Source of the DNA: Parasulfitobacter algicola
GTDB lineage: Bacteria; Pseudomonadota; Alphaproteobacteria; Rhodobacterales; Rhodobacteraceae
Length of the DNA stretch: 64,000 bases
Assembly: GCF_013315265.1 (NCBI RefSeq)
Contig: NZ_JABUFE010000009.1
Coordinates: forward strand, 62,001 to 126,000
Direction: 5' to 3'
In this document: piece by piece, positions 1 through 9,130 of the stretch
Position numbering within the stretch: the first letter of the stretch is position 1
Layout: the number at the start of each line of letters is the position of its first letter
Notes under the pieces: generated by a model
Databases searched by the model: none
What the model was told of the DNA's origin: nothing
What the model saw: only the letters and a program-made list of their open reading frames with translations
Translations under genes and position numbers: made by a program

Positions 1-916
1 CCAAATCCAAATACTGTAAATTGGACATACCTGATAACAGCTTAGTATCCCAAAAATCGGTATAATCGAGCTTGAGGTATCGCAGGTTCGTCAAACCAGA
101 AAGTGGCGTGTAATCGTAGGTTTCTGCGTGAGCGAGCGATAAGTACTCAAGAGATGACAAACCGCCCAACCCTGATATGTCGTTTACAGGACTAAAACTA
201 AGATACAGCTCTTTAAGATTATCAAGTTCTGCAAGTGCATCAAGTGACGTAACTTTCGTGCGGAACAAATTAAGAATACGTAGGTTCGTGAGATCTGCCA
301 GCGGTGTTAAGTCGGAGACAGACCCTTCGTAGAAGCTGAGCGTTTCCAAAGATGTCAGACCAGATAGTGGCGATAAATCACTAACGTTACTAAAAGAAAG
401 ATCGAGGTATTGGAGATCGATTTCCCCCGCCAATTCTTCCAAATTCCATAGAATTGGCATCCGAACCAAATACAGTGTTGTTCCATCGTAATTTGCATTC
501 AGATCTGAAATAGCAAGAGGACTCATCCCTTGGTTCTGGCGCGTCATGCGGTACGCTAAATCTGCAATTTTTGGCGTGACATACTGTGGCAGTCCACAAT
601 CTGCCCAAACAGCTTCGTGGTAAACGTATCCGCTTGCTGAATTACCGTCACCAGTGTCTCGGAGTTTGACGTAGTAGTAGTGGTATCCTGCATCGTTTGT
701 TTTTACCGATTGAACCGTAACAGGCAAACTGTTTGGTAATTGTCCAACAATGCTTGACCCCTGCGCTGTTGGCTTGTTCCGCATGTTCGTGAAAGACGAC
801 TCGTCATTGCAAATATATACTTCCGCTCCTTCGCTGAAGTCTGGATCCATATCAACCTGCGCCGAAATCGGGTTAGATAAAGCGATTGCGAATAAGAGAG
901 TTAAGACACGTATCAT
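1..916 (-). CDS. Secreted SH3b / leucine-rich-repeat protein (C-terminal part beyond window)
   Basis: Reading the minus strand from an ATG at 916 gives 305 uninterrupted codons that run off the window edge. Residues 1-20 form a clear Sec signal peptide (basic start, hydrophobic core, ending near SAQ). Residues about 28-95 look like a bacterial SH3 (SH3b) domain: a series with NMRNKP, IVGQLPNSLPVTV and a closing GYVYHEAV. From about residue 165 there are at least six leucine-rich repeats of 22-23 residues (for example LRILNLF, LKELYLS, LEYLSLA, LRYLKLD) of the internalin-like type. Proteins of this build are exported and usually bind wall, glycans or other proteins. The exact role is unknown. 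An AGGTG lies just upstream of the ATG as a weak ribosome site. The protein is incomplete here, so any C-terminal anchor cannot be seen. Confidence 0.85.
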   Translation of the reverse strand, partial: MIRVLTLLFAIALSNPISAQVDMDPDFSEGAEVYICNDESSFTNMRNKPTAQGSSIVGQLPNSLPVTVQSVKTNDAGYHYYYVKLRDTGDGNSASGYVYHEAVWADCGLPQYVTPKIADLAYRMTRQNQGMSPLAISDLNANYDGTTLYLVRMPILWNLEELAGEIDLQYLDLSFSNVSDLSPLSGLTSLETLSFYEGSVSDLTPLADLTNLRILNLFRTKVTSLDALAELDNLKELYLSFSPVNDISGLGGLSSLEYLSLAHAETYDYTPLSGLTNLRYLKLDYTDFWDTKLLSGMSNLQYLDL

Positions 917-1198
917 GATAACACCTGATGGAATGGTTTGCTTCTCGACCCTACCTACCGTGCGCCTTTCCGTTTCGAAAGAGCAGACTTTCGTGCCGTC
1001 AGGCCCAACTGGACCGAATGTGCATATTTGGGCGTCTTGAAGAACAATAGCGGAACATGAGGTTTAGCCGCCGTTCGCTGCGTCGTCCACAAACAAGCAA
1101 GACGCGAGACTAAGTAAGCATTCGCTGCGGCTGTGCCAAGGTCAGCTTTCCACTCGTAGCTTCAAACGCAAATTTGAACTTGGCCATACGAATTTACG

Positions 1199-1627
1199 CT
1201 AGTTTCCCAATTCGTCGGTGGCTCTTTTAAGTGCGATTTCAGCCGTTCCATTAAATAAGTCGAATACATCAACAATCTCGCCTCGCTCTACACGCTTAGA
1301 GATCATCGTCAACGGAAACAACAAAACGCTAGTTCGCTCAACTCTTAGGGCTGGATCACGTCCAAAATCATCCTCGACAGCAACCCATTCAAAGCCATGC
1401 TGCTGAACAAGAGCATCGCCGAGAACGATACCCATGCACTGTAATTCATAGGTTTGATCAGCTTCAAAAACGCCCGCTTCCAGTAAGGCGCGCAATGTAC
1501 CAAGCTTTCCCGCAGCGGTTCGATACTGCTCCAGACTGCCTTCAGACACAAAATTTATCACGACTGACCTTTGTACTTCTAGTCGCTCAGAATCTTTCAC
1601 AGACAATGGCGAAACAGTTTGTTCCAT
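1199..1627 (-). CDS. DUF3806 domain protein
   Basis: This 142-residue cytoplasmic protein fits the DUF3806 family by recall: the middle has LGDALVQQHGFEW, an acidic VEDDFGRDPA segment and LLFPLTMISKRVERGE followed by a short helix. The start was placed at 1627 because GAGGAG lies 8 bases upstream; the frame is open 28 codons further but those residues look non-coding. No signal peptide or membrane segment is visible. DUF3806 has no proven activity. Genes like it are often scattered near polymorphic toxins, and here it sits between an LRR protein and Rhs/RTX remnants, so an immunity role is possible but is only inference from context. Confidence 0.75.
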   Translation of the reverse strand: MEQTVSPLSVKDSERLEVQRSVVINFVSEGSLEQYRTAAGKLGTLRALLEAGVFEADQTYELQCMGIVLGDALVQQHGFEWVAVEDDFGRDPALRVERTSVLLFPLTMISKRVERGEIVDVFDLFNGTAEIALKRATDELGN

Positions 1628-1932
1628 ATGGCGGCTCCTCGAAACTTTTGCAGACTGCAGCAGTTCTGACCCAAACGGCAAGTATATGGAAACTATATGT
1701 CTAGGGCGCATCTAGGAAGGTGCCAACGAAAGAAAAGTCGACGTTCGTTCACCTAGCAGTATCGGTCAAGCCGGCCCGTTGCAGACATACTCTCGTACTG
1801 GTCATCTAATGGACGCTAGAGACCCGGCACCCTGATCTTGGACGGCAGCAGCACAGACCATTGCTGAAGCTCAGACCTTAGGTCCCAGCGGACGCTTTGC
1901 GTGCTGCGCGATATTAGAATATCGAGGATAAT
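1628..1932. other. Intergenic stretch, no gene seen
   Basis: About 300 bases between two minus-strand genes. Neither strand holds an open frame with a ribosome site and protein-like composition. I see no strong hairpin with a T run. The stretch around 1790-1900 has no recognisable element. Confidence 0.5.
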
Positions 1933-2247
1933 TTAGCTTGAAATTGGCGTTACCTTAATAAGGCCATTCCGTGAAAAACTTACATTCAGGCGGCATTCGT
2001 CTTCGTCTAGGAATTCAAGAACATTGATGTCACCATTTCTATTGAGGGCGTATTTTTCGATACGGTAACCGATAATCGATCCTGCCACATTGATTGCAGT
2101 GACGCCCTCGATCTCAATCATGAATGGAGCGTCGGCATAATCGCGAACGCGAATCATAATGCTGCCACTAGCGTAGTCAAAGCCATCTATGGAACCATCT
2201 GTAAGAACCATACTAGAAAGCTTCATAGTTGATGGTGCCCGATCCAT
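1933..2247 (-). CDS. Small conserved-looking hypothetical protein, immunity-like
   Basis: This 104-residue protein has no signal peptide, no membrane segment and no motif I can name with certainty. It is rich in beta-type alternation (SGSIMIRVRDYA, FMIEIEGVTAI, YRIEKYAL, INVLEFLDEDECRLNVSF), a pattern common in small cytoplasmic immunity proteins that bind toxins through a beta sheet. Its start could be 2247 or the internal ATG at 2226; neither has a good Shine-Dalgarno. It lies head-to-head with the RTX remnant. Its position in a toxin-debris region supports, but does not prove, an orphan immunity role. Confidence 0.5.
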   Translation of the reverse strand: MDRAPSTMKLSSMVLTDGSIDGFDYASGSIMIRVRDYADAPFMIEIEGVTAINVAGSIIGYRIEKYALNRNGDINVLEFLDEDECRLNVSFSRNGLIKVTPISS

Positions 2248-2366
2248 TCGGCCCTGTCTTCGTTCTCATCTTGTATCCTTTCAAGGATTACTATGAACCG
2301 AAAACTCTTGCTAAGCAAAACTGCTGCTCTGTCTCAAAGGCCGTGACGGGATACAATTTTTTGTAC

Positions 2367-3223
2367 ATGATAAACGGGGATCAGATTAGTGTACCCAATG
2401 CAGTGCTAGCACTTTCAATAATTCAACCCGATATGAACCCTGCTGATGCATATAAATATCAAGTTCAACAGGCACTACTAGATAATGGCGTAGAAGAAGC
2501 ACCAGAACTATATGTAGTTTTCTCAAATTTCAATAACGAGCAGATGTTAGAGGGCACAGAAGCTGATGATGTAATAATTACTGAAGGTGATCTAACGTTT
2601 GTTTTCGCAGGTGATGGAAATGATAGTATAACAGGTAATGATCAGAACAATGTTTTCTATGGTGGTTCAGGAGATGATGTTTTAGGTGGTGGAACTGGGG
2701 ATGGCACATATATCTATAGGCTAAATGATGGTAATGATATCATTAGCGATTATGCATATGAGCGTGGTAATGACCGCCTTGTCTTCAGCGATCTGACCCC
2801 TGCAGATGTAACGGTGGGGCGCGATGGCCAGAACCTGCTACTGAGCCTTGCCAATGGCGAGGTGATCACCATCGTCAATCATCTCAATGGGGACACTCCT
2901 TGGGCCATCGAGACCATCGAATTCGCCGATGGCACCACTTGGGATCACGCTGCCAGTCAGGCACAGATCTCGACAAGACTTATGTCCACACCACAGGTGA
3001 CGGCTCTTATACCATCACCGACTTTTACTATTACGGTGGTAATGATGAGTTCATCTTTACCGATGTTGCATCAACTGACGTGACTGTTCAACGTTTGCAA
3101 AGTGACGCGAATGACCTGGTTATATCTTTGACAAACGGCGACCAGGTTACTCTGCTGGATCAGCTGATCGGCGATGGTCGTCATGGTGTTGAAAGTATTC
3201 AATTCAGTGATGGCGCTGTTTGA
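2367..3223 (+). pseudogene. Frameshifted fragment of an RTX-type calcium-binding protein
   Basis: Two frames together encode a piece of a large secreted RTX protein. The first frame (to about 2965) has nonapeptide-type RTX repeats (GDGNDSITGNDQNN, GGSGDDVLGGG) and then a haemolysin-type calcium-binding related unit with NDRLVFSDL and IETIEFADGTTWD. The second frame continues from about 2970 with a sister unit: TYVHTTGDGSYTITDF, NDEFIFTDVAS and VESIQFSDGAV. So a frameshift lies near 2965-2975. The final TGA at 3221-3223 stands where the parallel unit has TGG (AV-stop-DR against TTWDH), so it is probably a nonsense change. No N-terminal secretion signal, convincing start codon or C-terminal type I secretion signal is left. 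The fragment abuts an inverted Rhs remnant. Confidence 0.8.
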
Positions 3224-3229
3224 GATCGC

Positions 3230-3612
3230 GATGATCGGCCTGGATGTACCGACCTGTGGTGGGGTCGTAGTCCCGCATCCAGTTCTGGTGGGGGCCGCGT
3301 TCGGATTGGTGCTATTGGCCGGGGAAGCGGAGGTTTATGGGGGTGCCGGTGGTGGTCTCGACGCCGCCGAAGGGGAGGTGGGAGGCCTCCCAGACCTTCG
3401 CTCCGCTTGTGTCGGTGGCAAAGACCGGCCGGCCGATATGGTTGGTGCGCACAAAGTACACGGCTCCACCCTCGACCATGGCCATGCCGTCCATCCAGAT
3501 GTACGCGTGTAGAGTGTCTTTGACTGAGCCACGCAGTTGATTGTAAAGGCTGCCACCCGGTTCATAGCGCTATATTCATAGCTGTAGGCGAAATGATCTC
3601 GGTCATTCAGTG
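3230..3612 (-). pseudogene. Rhs core/tip remnant (orphan)
   Basis: On the minus strand this stretch repeats pieces of the C-terminal core of the intact Rhs protein at 4003-8502. One frame gives AYSYEYSAMNRVAAFTIN; after an internal deletion another gives YIWMDGMAMVEGGAVYFV, then HIGRPVFAT, LPFGG and TPINLRFPGQ. A TAG replaces the Trp codon that follows PGQ in the intact gene, and the match goes on as NWMRDYDPTTGRYIQAD before stopping at a GATC shared with the RTX fragment. The deletion, frame change, nonsense codon and truncation make it non-functional. It most likely arose from an older rhs copy or a displaced rhs C-terminal module. Confidence 0.85.
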
Positions 3613-3617
3613 CAGTT

Positions 3618-3998
3618 CTAGTGAAAACCTAAACGCCTTAATCTAAGCTCAAAATCGGCTCTATGTTGCGGAGCGGGCGACACAAAGCAAAGTGCGGCTC
3701 TTAGATTCCCAGAAATTTTTGCATGCTTCCAGATAGCCTCTGAGCTTTCTTCGTAATCGTGAACCATCAAATTTTCAAGCGGGCCACAGCCCAACTTTTC
3801 AAATTCAGATTCTGTCAGATCTTGCTTGGCAATCTCGATAATTGCATGTCGAAGTATATCTGGCCGCTTCGCAGCCCACTCTATGGAAGCTCCAACGACC
3901 CATTCAGAATTTAGCCACATATCTGTTCCCGGGGCAGATCGTATATGTGCAATCCAATCTTTGGAAAACCTTTCTATATTGCTCTTATCCATAATCAT
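3618..3998 (-). CDS. DUF6869 family protein, candidate Rhs immunity
   Basis: A 126-residue soluble protein that matches my recall of the DUF6869 family: an N-terminal helix with KDWIAHIR, a WAAKRPDILRHAIIEIAKQ segment, then LGCGPLENLMVHDYEES and a C-terminal helix. It starts 4 bases after the stop of the large rhs gene (stop ends at 4003, ATG at 3998; a second ATG at 3992 is also possible). Immunity genes for Rhs toxins normally sit exactly there, so it probably neutralises the tip of that protein. That role is inferred from position only. Confidence 0.7.
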   Translation of the reverse strand: MIMDKSNIERFSKDWIAHIRSAPGTDMWLNSEWVVGASIEWAAKRPDILRHAIIEIAKQDLTESEFEKLGCGPLENLMVHDYEESSEAIWKHAKISGNLRAALCFVSPAPQHRADFELRLRRLGFH

Positions 3999-4002
3999 AC
4001 AG

Positions 4003-7000
4003 CTACTTCAAAATTTCTCGGATAGAGTTCCTTAGATGTGGGGGCATTATCCATCCGGGCGCAGGTGGCCGAGCCCAAGCATAATAATGCGCGCGCTTGT
4101 CGAAATGGAGGCATCCTCGCCTCTTTGCTTCGTCTATAAGTTTCCGCATGTAACGCTGATAACTCAAAATAGCTTCAGTGTGACCGATAAATGTAAGGTC
4201 ATTCTTATTAGCTGCTTGATTTGTAAATCGTCGATTCATCTCCCGCACCGCGTTCCAGATCTTTGCATAGATATCCAAGCAGTCTCGGGTTGTACATTGA
4301 GTATCTGACGGCGCAGGCTCAGGCCATGGCGCCATCTGTGGCCAGCTGGCCATGGGATGAGTGCTAGGGAAGCCAACTGGTGGCTTCCGCTGTCCACTTG
4401 TGACAGGTGGTCTAGTGGGAATTACTGGTACAACCGGAGGGGGAGCCGGGCTTGTGCTTCGCTCACCCCTCGGATCCACATACCTTCCTGGACTCTGCAA
4501 CGCATACCCATACACACTCGCCCCATCCACCAGCCCCAGCGGATCGGCCTGGATGTAGCGCCCGGTCGTTGGGTCGTAGTCTCGCATCCAGTTTTGTTGG
4601 AGGCCGGATTCGCTTTGGTACCATTGGCCGGGGAAGCGGAGGTTGATTGGGGTGCCGGCTTTCTCCTGTACGCCGCCGAAGGGCAGGTAGAGCACCTCCC
4701 AAACCTTGCCGCCGTTGGCATTTGTCGCGAAGACCGGCCGGCCAATATGGTCGGTGCGGACGAAGTAGACCGCCCCGCCCTCAACCACCGCAACGGCCAT
4801 GCCGTCCATCCAGACGTATTCGCGGAGCAGCGTTGAGGTCTGGGTGACCGCATCCCACTCATATTCGGCGATCCGGTTGCCATCGACATCGTGCACCGAA
4901 TGCAGCACCCGGTTCTCCTGCGTCAGGTGCCGGATCACCTGCTGGCCAAGGGCGTTGTAGGTGTACTCGGCCTGCACCACGCCATTGATGGCGAAGGCCG
5001 CCATGCGGTTTGCGTCGTTATAGCCATAGCTGTAGGCCTGGCCCGTGCGGTTGTCATAGGTCACGTTGCCCGCTGCATCATAGGTGAAGCTGCGGCTGGT
5101 GGCGCCTGAGATCGCGGCCAGGCGGTTGTCGGTGAGGGGGTAGCTGTAGGTATCCGTTTCGGTCACGCCGCCGACGGTCGCGGCGAAGCTGACGCGATTG
5201 CCGACGCCGTCATAGGTATAATCCTGCTCGCCATAACGTCCGTCGGCCGAAGACAGCATCTCGCGCGGGGTGTAGCCGTAGGTCTCGTTGCGGCTGGGCG
5301 CGCGGGCATCGGTAATGCTGATTAGGTTGTCGCGCGTGCTCCAGCCATAGTCGATCTCGCGCCGGGTCGTGCCGCTGCGGGTGTCAAGTTGTTTGGTCAG
5401 GCGGTAGGAGCTGTCATAGGTCGCGGTGTAAAGCCCACCATCACCATAGCTGAAGCCCGCAACCGGCCCCATGGGGCGGTAGGCCACGCCGGTTACGATA
5501 TCGACCGGGGGGCCGCCTGTGCCCAAGTCGAGCGCCAGGGACGTGATCCGGTTCTCGGCATCGCGGGTGAGGCTGAGCACCTTGCCCGAGGGATAGGTCA
5601 GCGCGGTCAGATTGCCTTCGACATCGGTGTCGTAGCCGATCGTGTAGGTGGCGCCGCCGATGACCCGCTCTTCCGAGGCCAGATTGCCGGTCACGGCATC
5701 ATAGCTGCGCCGGGTCGTGCCGCTTTCATCCGTCGTCTCCCACAGCTTGCCAACACCCTGCGGCGCCGTGCCGCCGGCGTCGTGGTCATAGGCGAAGGTT
5801 TGGTCCTCGCTTGGGTCCGAGGCGAAGCGGCGGGCCAGCAGGCGGCCGCCATTGTCGTATTCATAGGTCGAGGTGATGCCACGGGCATCAGTCATCGAGG
5901 TGGGGAGTCCGCGGGAATTGTAGGTGTAGGTGATCGTGCCGCGATCGGCGCTGACCTCCTGCAGGACCTCGCCGAAGCCGTTATAGACGAAGTCGGTCTC
6001 GATCCCGCGCGGGTCGGTGTAGTCGGTCATCAGGTCGCTGTCATTGTGGTCCAGCGTGGTGGTGTAATTCTCACGATCGACAACTTGGGACACGCGGTTC
6101 AGCGCGTCATAGCTGTTGGTCGAGGCGTAGCTGAGCGGGTCGGTGATGCTGGCCAGGTTGTCCTCACGATCATGCGAGAATTGCCAGATCTGCCCCTCGG
6201 CCCCGAGGCTGCGCAGAAGGCGGCCCAGCTCGTCAAACTCGGTCTCCTGCCAAAAGCTGGCCGCAGCCGCGCCGTTGGCGTATTCGGTGCGTGTGATGTT
6301 GTCCATCGCGTCGTATTGGAAACGCGCTTCCTCACCTACGGCGTTGGTTGCTTTGATCAAGCGTCTTGCATCGTCGTATTCGAAGCTTGTGCTCTGGCCC
6401 AAGAGGGTAGTCATACCCGTGAGCAGACCAACCGGATCATAAGTGTAGGTCGCTGTGGCGGCCGTGGCGGTTCCGGGGTTGAGCGTGACTGAGAGAACCC
6501 GGCCATCGACATCATAGTCCAGCGCCCATTCGATGCCGTCGGGTTGGCGCACCAACGTCGGCTGGCCCTGCGCGTTCAGCGACAGGATCTGCATCGTCAG
6601 CCCGTTGGGATCGGTGACACCGGTTAGCGCGCCGTTGACATCATAAGTGTAGGTGGTGACATCATTCACGCCATCGGCCAGCAGGCCCGGCCCGTCGGTG
6701 GAGATCAGCACTTTGATCCCCGAGGCCAACGTGGTGTAGGTATAATCCCACGTCCGCGTCTGGCCATTGGTCGGGCTGCCAACAAGCACATCTGTCTGGC
6801 TGTACTGCGTCAACAAACCCTCGGCCGTGTAGCTGAAGCTCTCTGTCATCTGCGAGGTCGTGCGCGTAGCCGGGAGGTGATAATCGCCGAACCAGGTATA
6901 GGCCGTAATCCGCGGCGAAACACCATCTGCATCTTCCGTTTTGGTCAGAACCCGTCCTAGAGCATCGCGCTCAAACGTCGTGCGCGAGCCGTTACGCTCA

Positions 7001-8502
7001 ACCCGCTCATAGACAAACCCAAGCGGTGCGCCAGCATTTGGAGTGTAGCCAAACGATTTTGCTGTGCCGAGACAATTGGCCGTTGCAACACCTTCCACCT
7101 CGGATACGCGAAGCATGCCTTGAACATGTGTGTAGCGATAGATTGTCTGATGCCCCAGTGCGTTCTCGACGTAGATGTCCTCATTGTATTCTTGTGGACC
7201 GGTCAGATCGGGATTGCGCCCAACACTAGTGCTTCCAACACCGCCCGCGCGGCTGGTGCTCAGCGCGTCACCTGTTCCTGCGCCGTAGGTGAACTCAGCA
7301 TAGGGTGTCAGAGTGCCGCCCGATGCAGCTTGGCGACCGTCACTGATGCTAGATAAAGCCGGTGGATAATAGAGATCATCTTCCAGATATGAATACTGCG
7401 ACTGAATTTCAGACACAGAAGTGTTCAGGTCGACGATCGATGTTTCCACAAGCTTGGGCGCCTCTGGAGAACTGGTGTTCTCCTCATAAAGATACGCGAT
7501 GGCTGTCTGCGGAGAGAATGTGGACCCGTTGTAATCTGAGTCAATTTCGATGCGCGTCACAAGTGGGGCTGTCGCATTCGGAACAGCGGTCGCCGACCAA
7601 GTGTATTCAGCACGTTGGCCCTTATTGTCAGAGACAGTCAAAATTCGGCTATCTGCCGCGTCCCTGTCTATGACGATCTGATAGCCGTCCGGCCAGGTAA
7701 TTTCGCGCAAAGTTCTATTGCCCGCGCCAGCAAAATACATAAGTTTTCCGCTTCCATCTGCGACACGCAAGCGGTAACCAGAAGAATGATAGACGTTTCG
7801 AATAGTGTGTTTGTGCCCACCCAGTGCTGGTGTTGTTGAATTTATACCACCAAACTCAATAACTTGACCGTCGTAGGTGCGATATTGATAGGGTCCAGAC
7901 TGCACGATCTCATCAAAGTTTCCACGCCAAGTCGCACCATGACTTAAAAATGCATCCATCTTGGTGCCGCGGATGACGTTATTGGATGTGTCTTTCGAAC
8001 TGTAAGATCTTGCAACGGAGAAACGACTATCTCTGCTTGAGAGCCAATCAATCGCATCTTCAGTTTTTCGACCACTCGGAAGTGATATGGAGTCTTCTAT
8101 TTCTATTTCACAGACACCGGTTGGCTTAATACAAGGAACCTCATCCCAACCCCAAATGCCTGACCAGTTAGATTTTGTAATTTCACATACGTGAGAAACG
8201 ACAATCGTAACGCCTTTTTCATCGGTGCATGTGATCGTATCCTTATCACCATTATACGTGCCGACGGTGACATTGCCCGAGCCGTCAAACCCACCAAGAT
8301 CTACGCTGATCTGCTTGCAAATATTATTTACTGGATCGCTATATGCTCTGCTTGGTGAAAGCGGCGCTTGGAGAATCCAGACCTCTTTATAAGTATAGAA
8401 TACTTCCTGTTCAGATGTTTGTGCTCCAACAGTTGCGGGTTGTAACAGCGCGCAAGAGAGCAATACTGAAAGGAGGGAAAATTTACGGATCAAAGCTTTC
8501 AT
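4003..8502 (-). CDS. Secreted Rhs/YD-repeat protein with unknown C-terminal toxin tip
   Basis: A 1499-residue protein. Residues 1-28 are a Sec signal peptide (ending near VGA-QT), so the protein is exported rather than being a cytoplasmic T6SS effector. A Rhs-type entry region (DAIDWLSSRDSRFSVARSYSS) near residues 150-175 is followed by many YD repeats, such as YTYDVNGALTGVTDPNG and FQYDAMDNITRTEYANG. The core ends with HIGRPVFAT, LRFPGQ and the conserved DPTTGRYIQADPLGL, then SPGRYVDPRGE. After a Pro-rich linker the last 95 or so residues form a variable tip with GHTEAILSYQRYMRKLI, a GC pair and WARPPAPG. Tips with a similar GH...LR...GC...W..RP.P layout occur on other Rhs proteins, but I cannot assign an activity. 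A DUF6869 gene follows 4 bases later. Confidence 0.9.
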   Translation of the reverse strand: MKALIRKFSLLSVLLSCALLQPATVGAQTSEQEVFYTYKEVWILQAPLSPSRAYSDPVNNICKQISVDLGGFDGSGNVTVGTYNGDKDTITCTDEKGVTIVVSHVCEITKSNWSGIWGWDEVPCIKPTGVCEIEIEDSISLPSGRKTEDAIDWLSSRDSRFSVARSYSSKDTSNNVIRGTKMDAFLSHGATWRGNFDEIVQSGPYQYRTYDGQVIEFGGINSTTPALGGHKHTIRNVYHSSGYRLRVADGSGKLMYFAGAGNRTLREITWPDGYQIVIDRDAADSRILTVSDNKGQRAEYTWSATAVPNATAPLVTRIEIDSDYNGSTFSPQTAIAYLYEENTSSPEAPKLVETSIVDLNTSVSEIQSQYSYLEDDLYYPPALSSISDGRQAASGGTLTPYAEFTYGAGTGDALSTSRAGGVGSTSVGRNPDLTGPQEYNEDIYVENALGHQTIYRYTHVQGMLRVSEVEGVATANCLGTAKSFGYTPNAGAPLGFVYERVERNGSRTTFERDALGRVLTKTEDADGVSPRITAYTWFGDYHLPATRTTSQMTESFSYTAEGLLTQYSQTDVLVGSPTNGQTRTWDYTYTTLASGIKVLISTDGPGLLADGVNDVTTYTYDVNGALTGVTDPNGLTMQILSLNAQGQPTLVRQPDGIEWALDYDVDGRVLSVTLNPGTATAATATYTYDPVGLLTGMTTLLGQSTSFEYDDARRLIKATNAVGEEARFQYDAMDNITRTEYANGAAAASFWQETEFDELGRLLRSLGAEGQIWQFSHDREDNLASITDPLSYASTNSYDALNRVSQVVDRENYTTTLDHNDSDLMTDYTDPRGIETDFVYNGFGEVLQEVSADRGTITYTYNSRGLPTSMTDARGITSTYEYDNGGRLLARRFASDPSEDQTFAYDHDAGGTAPQGVGKLWETTDESGTTRRSYDAVTGNLASEERVIGGATYTIGYDTDVEGNLTALTYPSGKVLSLTRDAENRITSLALDLGTGGPPVDIVTGVAYRPMGPVAGFSYGDGGLYTATYDSSYRLTKQLDTRSGTTRREIDYGWSTRDNLISITDARAPSRNETYGYTPREMLSSADGRYGEQDYTYDGVGNRVSFAATVGGVTETDTYSYPLTDNRLAAISGATSRSFTYDAAGNVTYDNRTGQAYSYGYNDANRMAAFAINGVVQAEYTYNALGQQVIRHLTQENRVLHSVHDVDGNRIAEYEWDAVTQTSTLLREYVWMDGMAVAVVEGGAVYFVRTDHIGRPVFATNANGGKVWEVLYLPFGGVQEKAGTPINLRFPGQWYQSESGLQQNWMRDYDPTTGRYIQADPLGLVDGASVYGYALQSPGRYVDPRGERSTSPAPPPVVPVIPTRPPVTSGQRKPPVGFPSTHPMASWPQMAPWPEPAPSDTQCTTRDCLDIYAKIWNAVREMNRRFTNQAANKNDLTFIGHTEAILSYQRYMRKLIDEAKRRGCLHFDKRAHYYAWARPPAPGWIMPPHLRNSIREILK

Positions 8503-8598
8503 GGATTCGCCTATCTAAGAATTTGATATTTGAAACGTCTTCCAAAGAAAGTAGAGACAGCACTGAATATACTAAGATATCTGACTTGTCAGAATCCT

Positions 8599-8781
8599 TT
8601 AGGAAGCGAAACTCACACGATACAACTTCAAGATACTCACAAAACCGTGAATAGAAAAAACGAAATCGTCAAGAGCTTTTATGACGGAATACCGCTCGCG
8701 CTTGACCGCCAGATTATCCAAACACGAAAAGCGGCTCGATTCAGGGGGCACGCTTTCTCGAAGTTTACAAACTATCGCCAT
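8599..8781 (-). CDS. Possible small protein with a strong ribosome site
   Basis: A 60-codon frame starts at an ATG preceded by GAAGGAGG at 5 bases, a near-perfect Shine-Dalgarno. The protein (MAIVCKLRES..., with KRERYSVIKALDD in the middle) has no signal peptide and no family I recognise. It ends about 100 bases upstream of the rhs gene on the same strand, so it could be a leader gene or a remnant. The composition is not strongly protein-like, so this call rests mainly on the ribosome site. Confidence 0.3.
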   Translation of the reverse strand: MAIVCKLRESVPPESSRFSCLDNLAVKRERYSVIKALDDFVFSIHGFVSILKLYRVSFAS

Positions 8782-9130
8782 CCGAACCTCCTTCACCTAG
8801 GCAGGACCTCTCGGAAGAAAGACGCAAAGCGATCTATATGAGTAGCGCAACCGTGTATATCATCCATCCTTGACTATAAGGATCGGGGCGGGACGTCTGG
8901 TATCAAGGTTTGGCGGCCCGCAATATCCGTCAGGATCTTGAGATCGGCAAAGATAGTCGGTGCTAAACTCCAAACGCCAAAACGGCACAAATAGTTGTTT
9001 TTAAACAGGGTATTTATATGACTAGATCATCCTTCGAAGACATTTCAACTACGTAAATTGCTGGGTGAGCCTGGATTTCGCGATTAGCACCCGGTATCTT
9101 ACTAAAAAAGTCAACAAAACAATTTATACC
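8782..9130. other. Intergenic stretch between the rhs region and the iron locus
   Basis: No convincing gene on either strand. The composition changes within it: GC-rich around 8880-8960, AT-rich from about 9090. The AT-rich side leads into the iron-box promoter of the divergent plus-strand operon. A partial copy of the iron-box half (ACTAAAAAAGTCA) lies near 9099-9112. Confidence 0.45.

Noticed and set aside
750-1040. 96-codon plus-strand frame
   Set aside because: Antisense to the signal-peptide region of the LRR protein and without protein-like features.
1040-1198. Possible REP-like element (TTCGCTGC words near 1070 and 1123, again near 33533)
   Set aside because: The words are short and the flanks do not match well enough to define a repeat.
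5389-6492. 367-codon plus-strand frame
   Set aside because: It is antisense to the Rhs repeats; its Val/Ala/Gly/Arg-rich composition comes from the repeat codons on the other strand.
8343-8841. Two overlapping plus-strand frames upstream of rhs
   Set aside because: No ribosome site, charged low-quality composition, and antisense to the rhs start and the small minus-strand frame.
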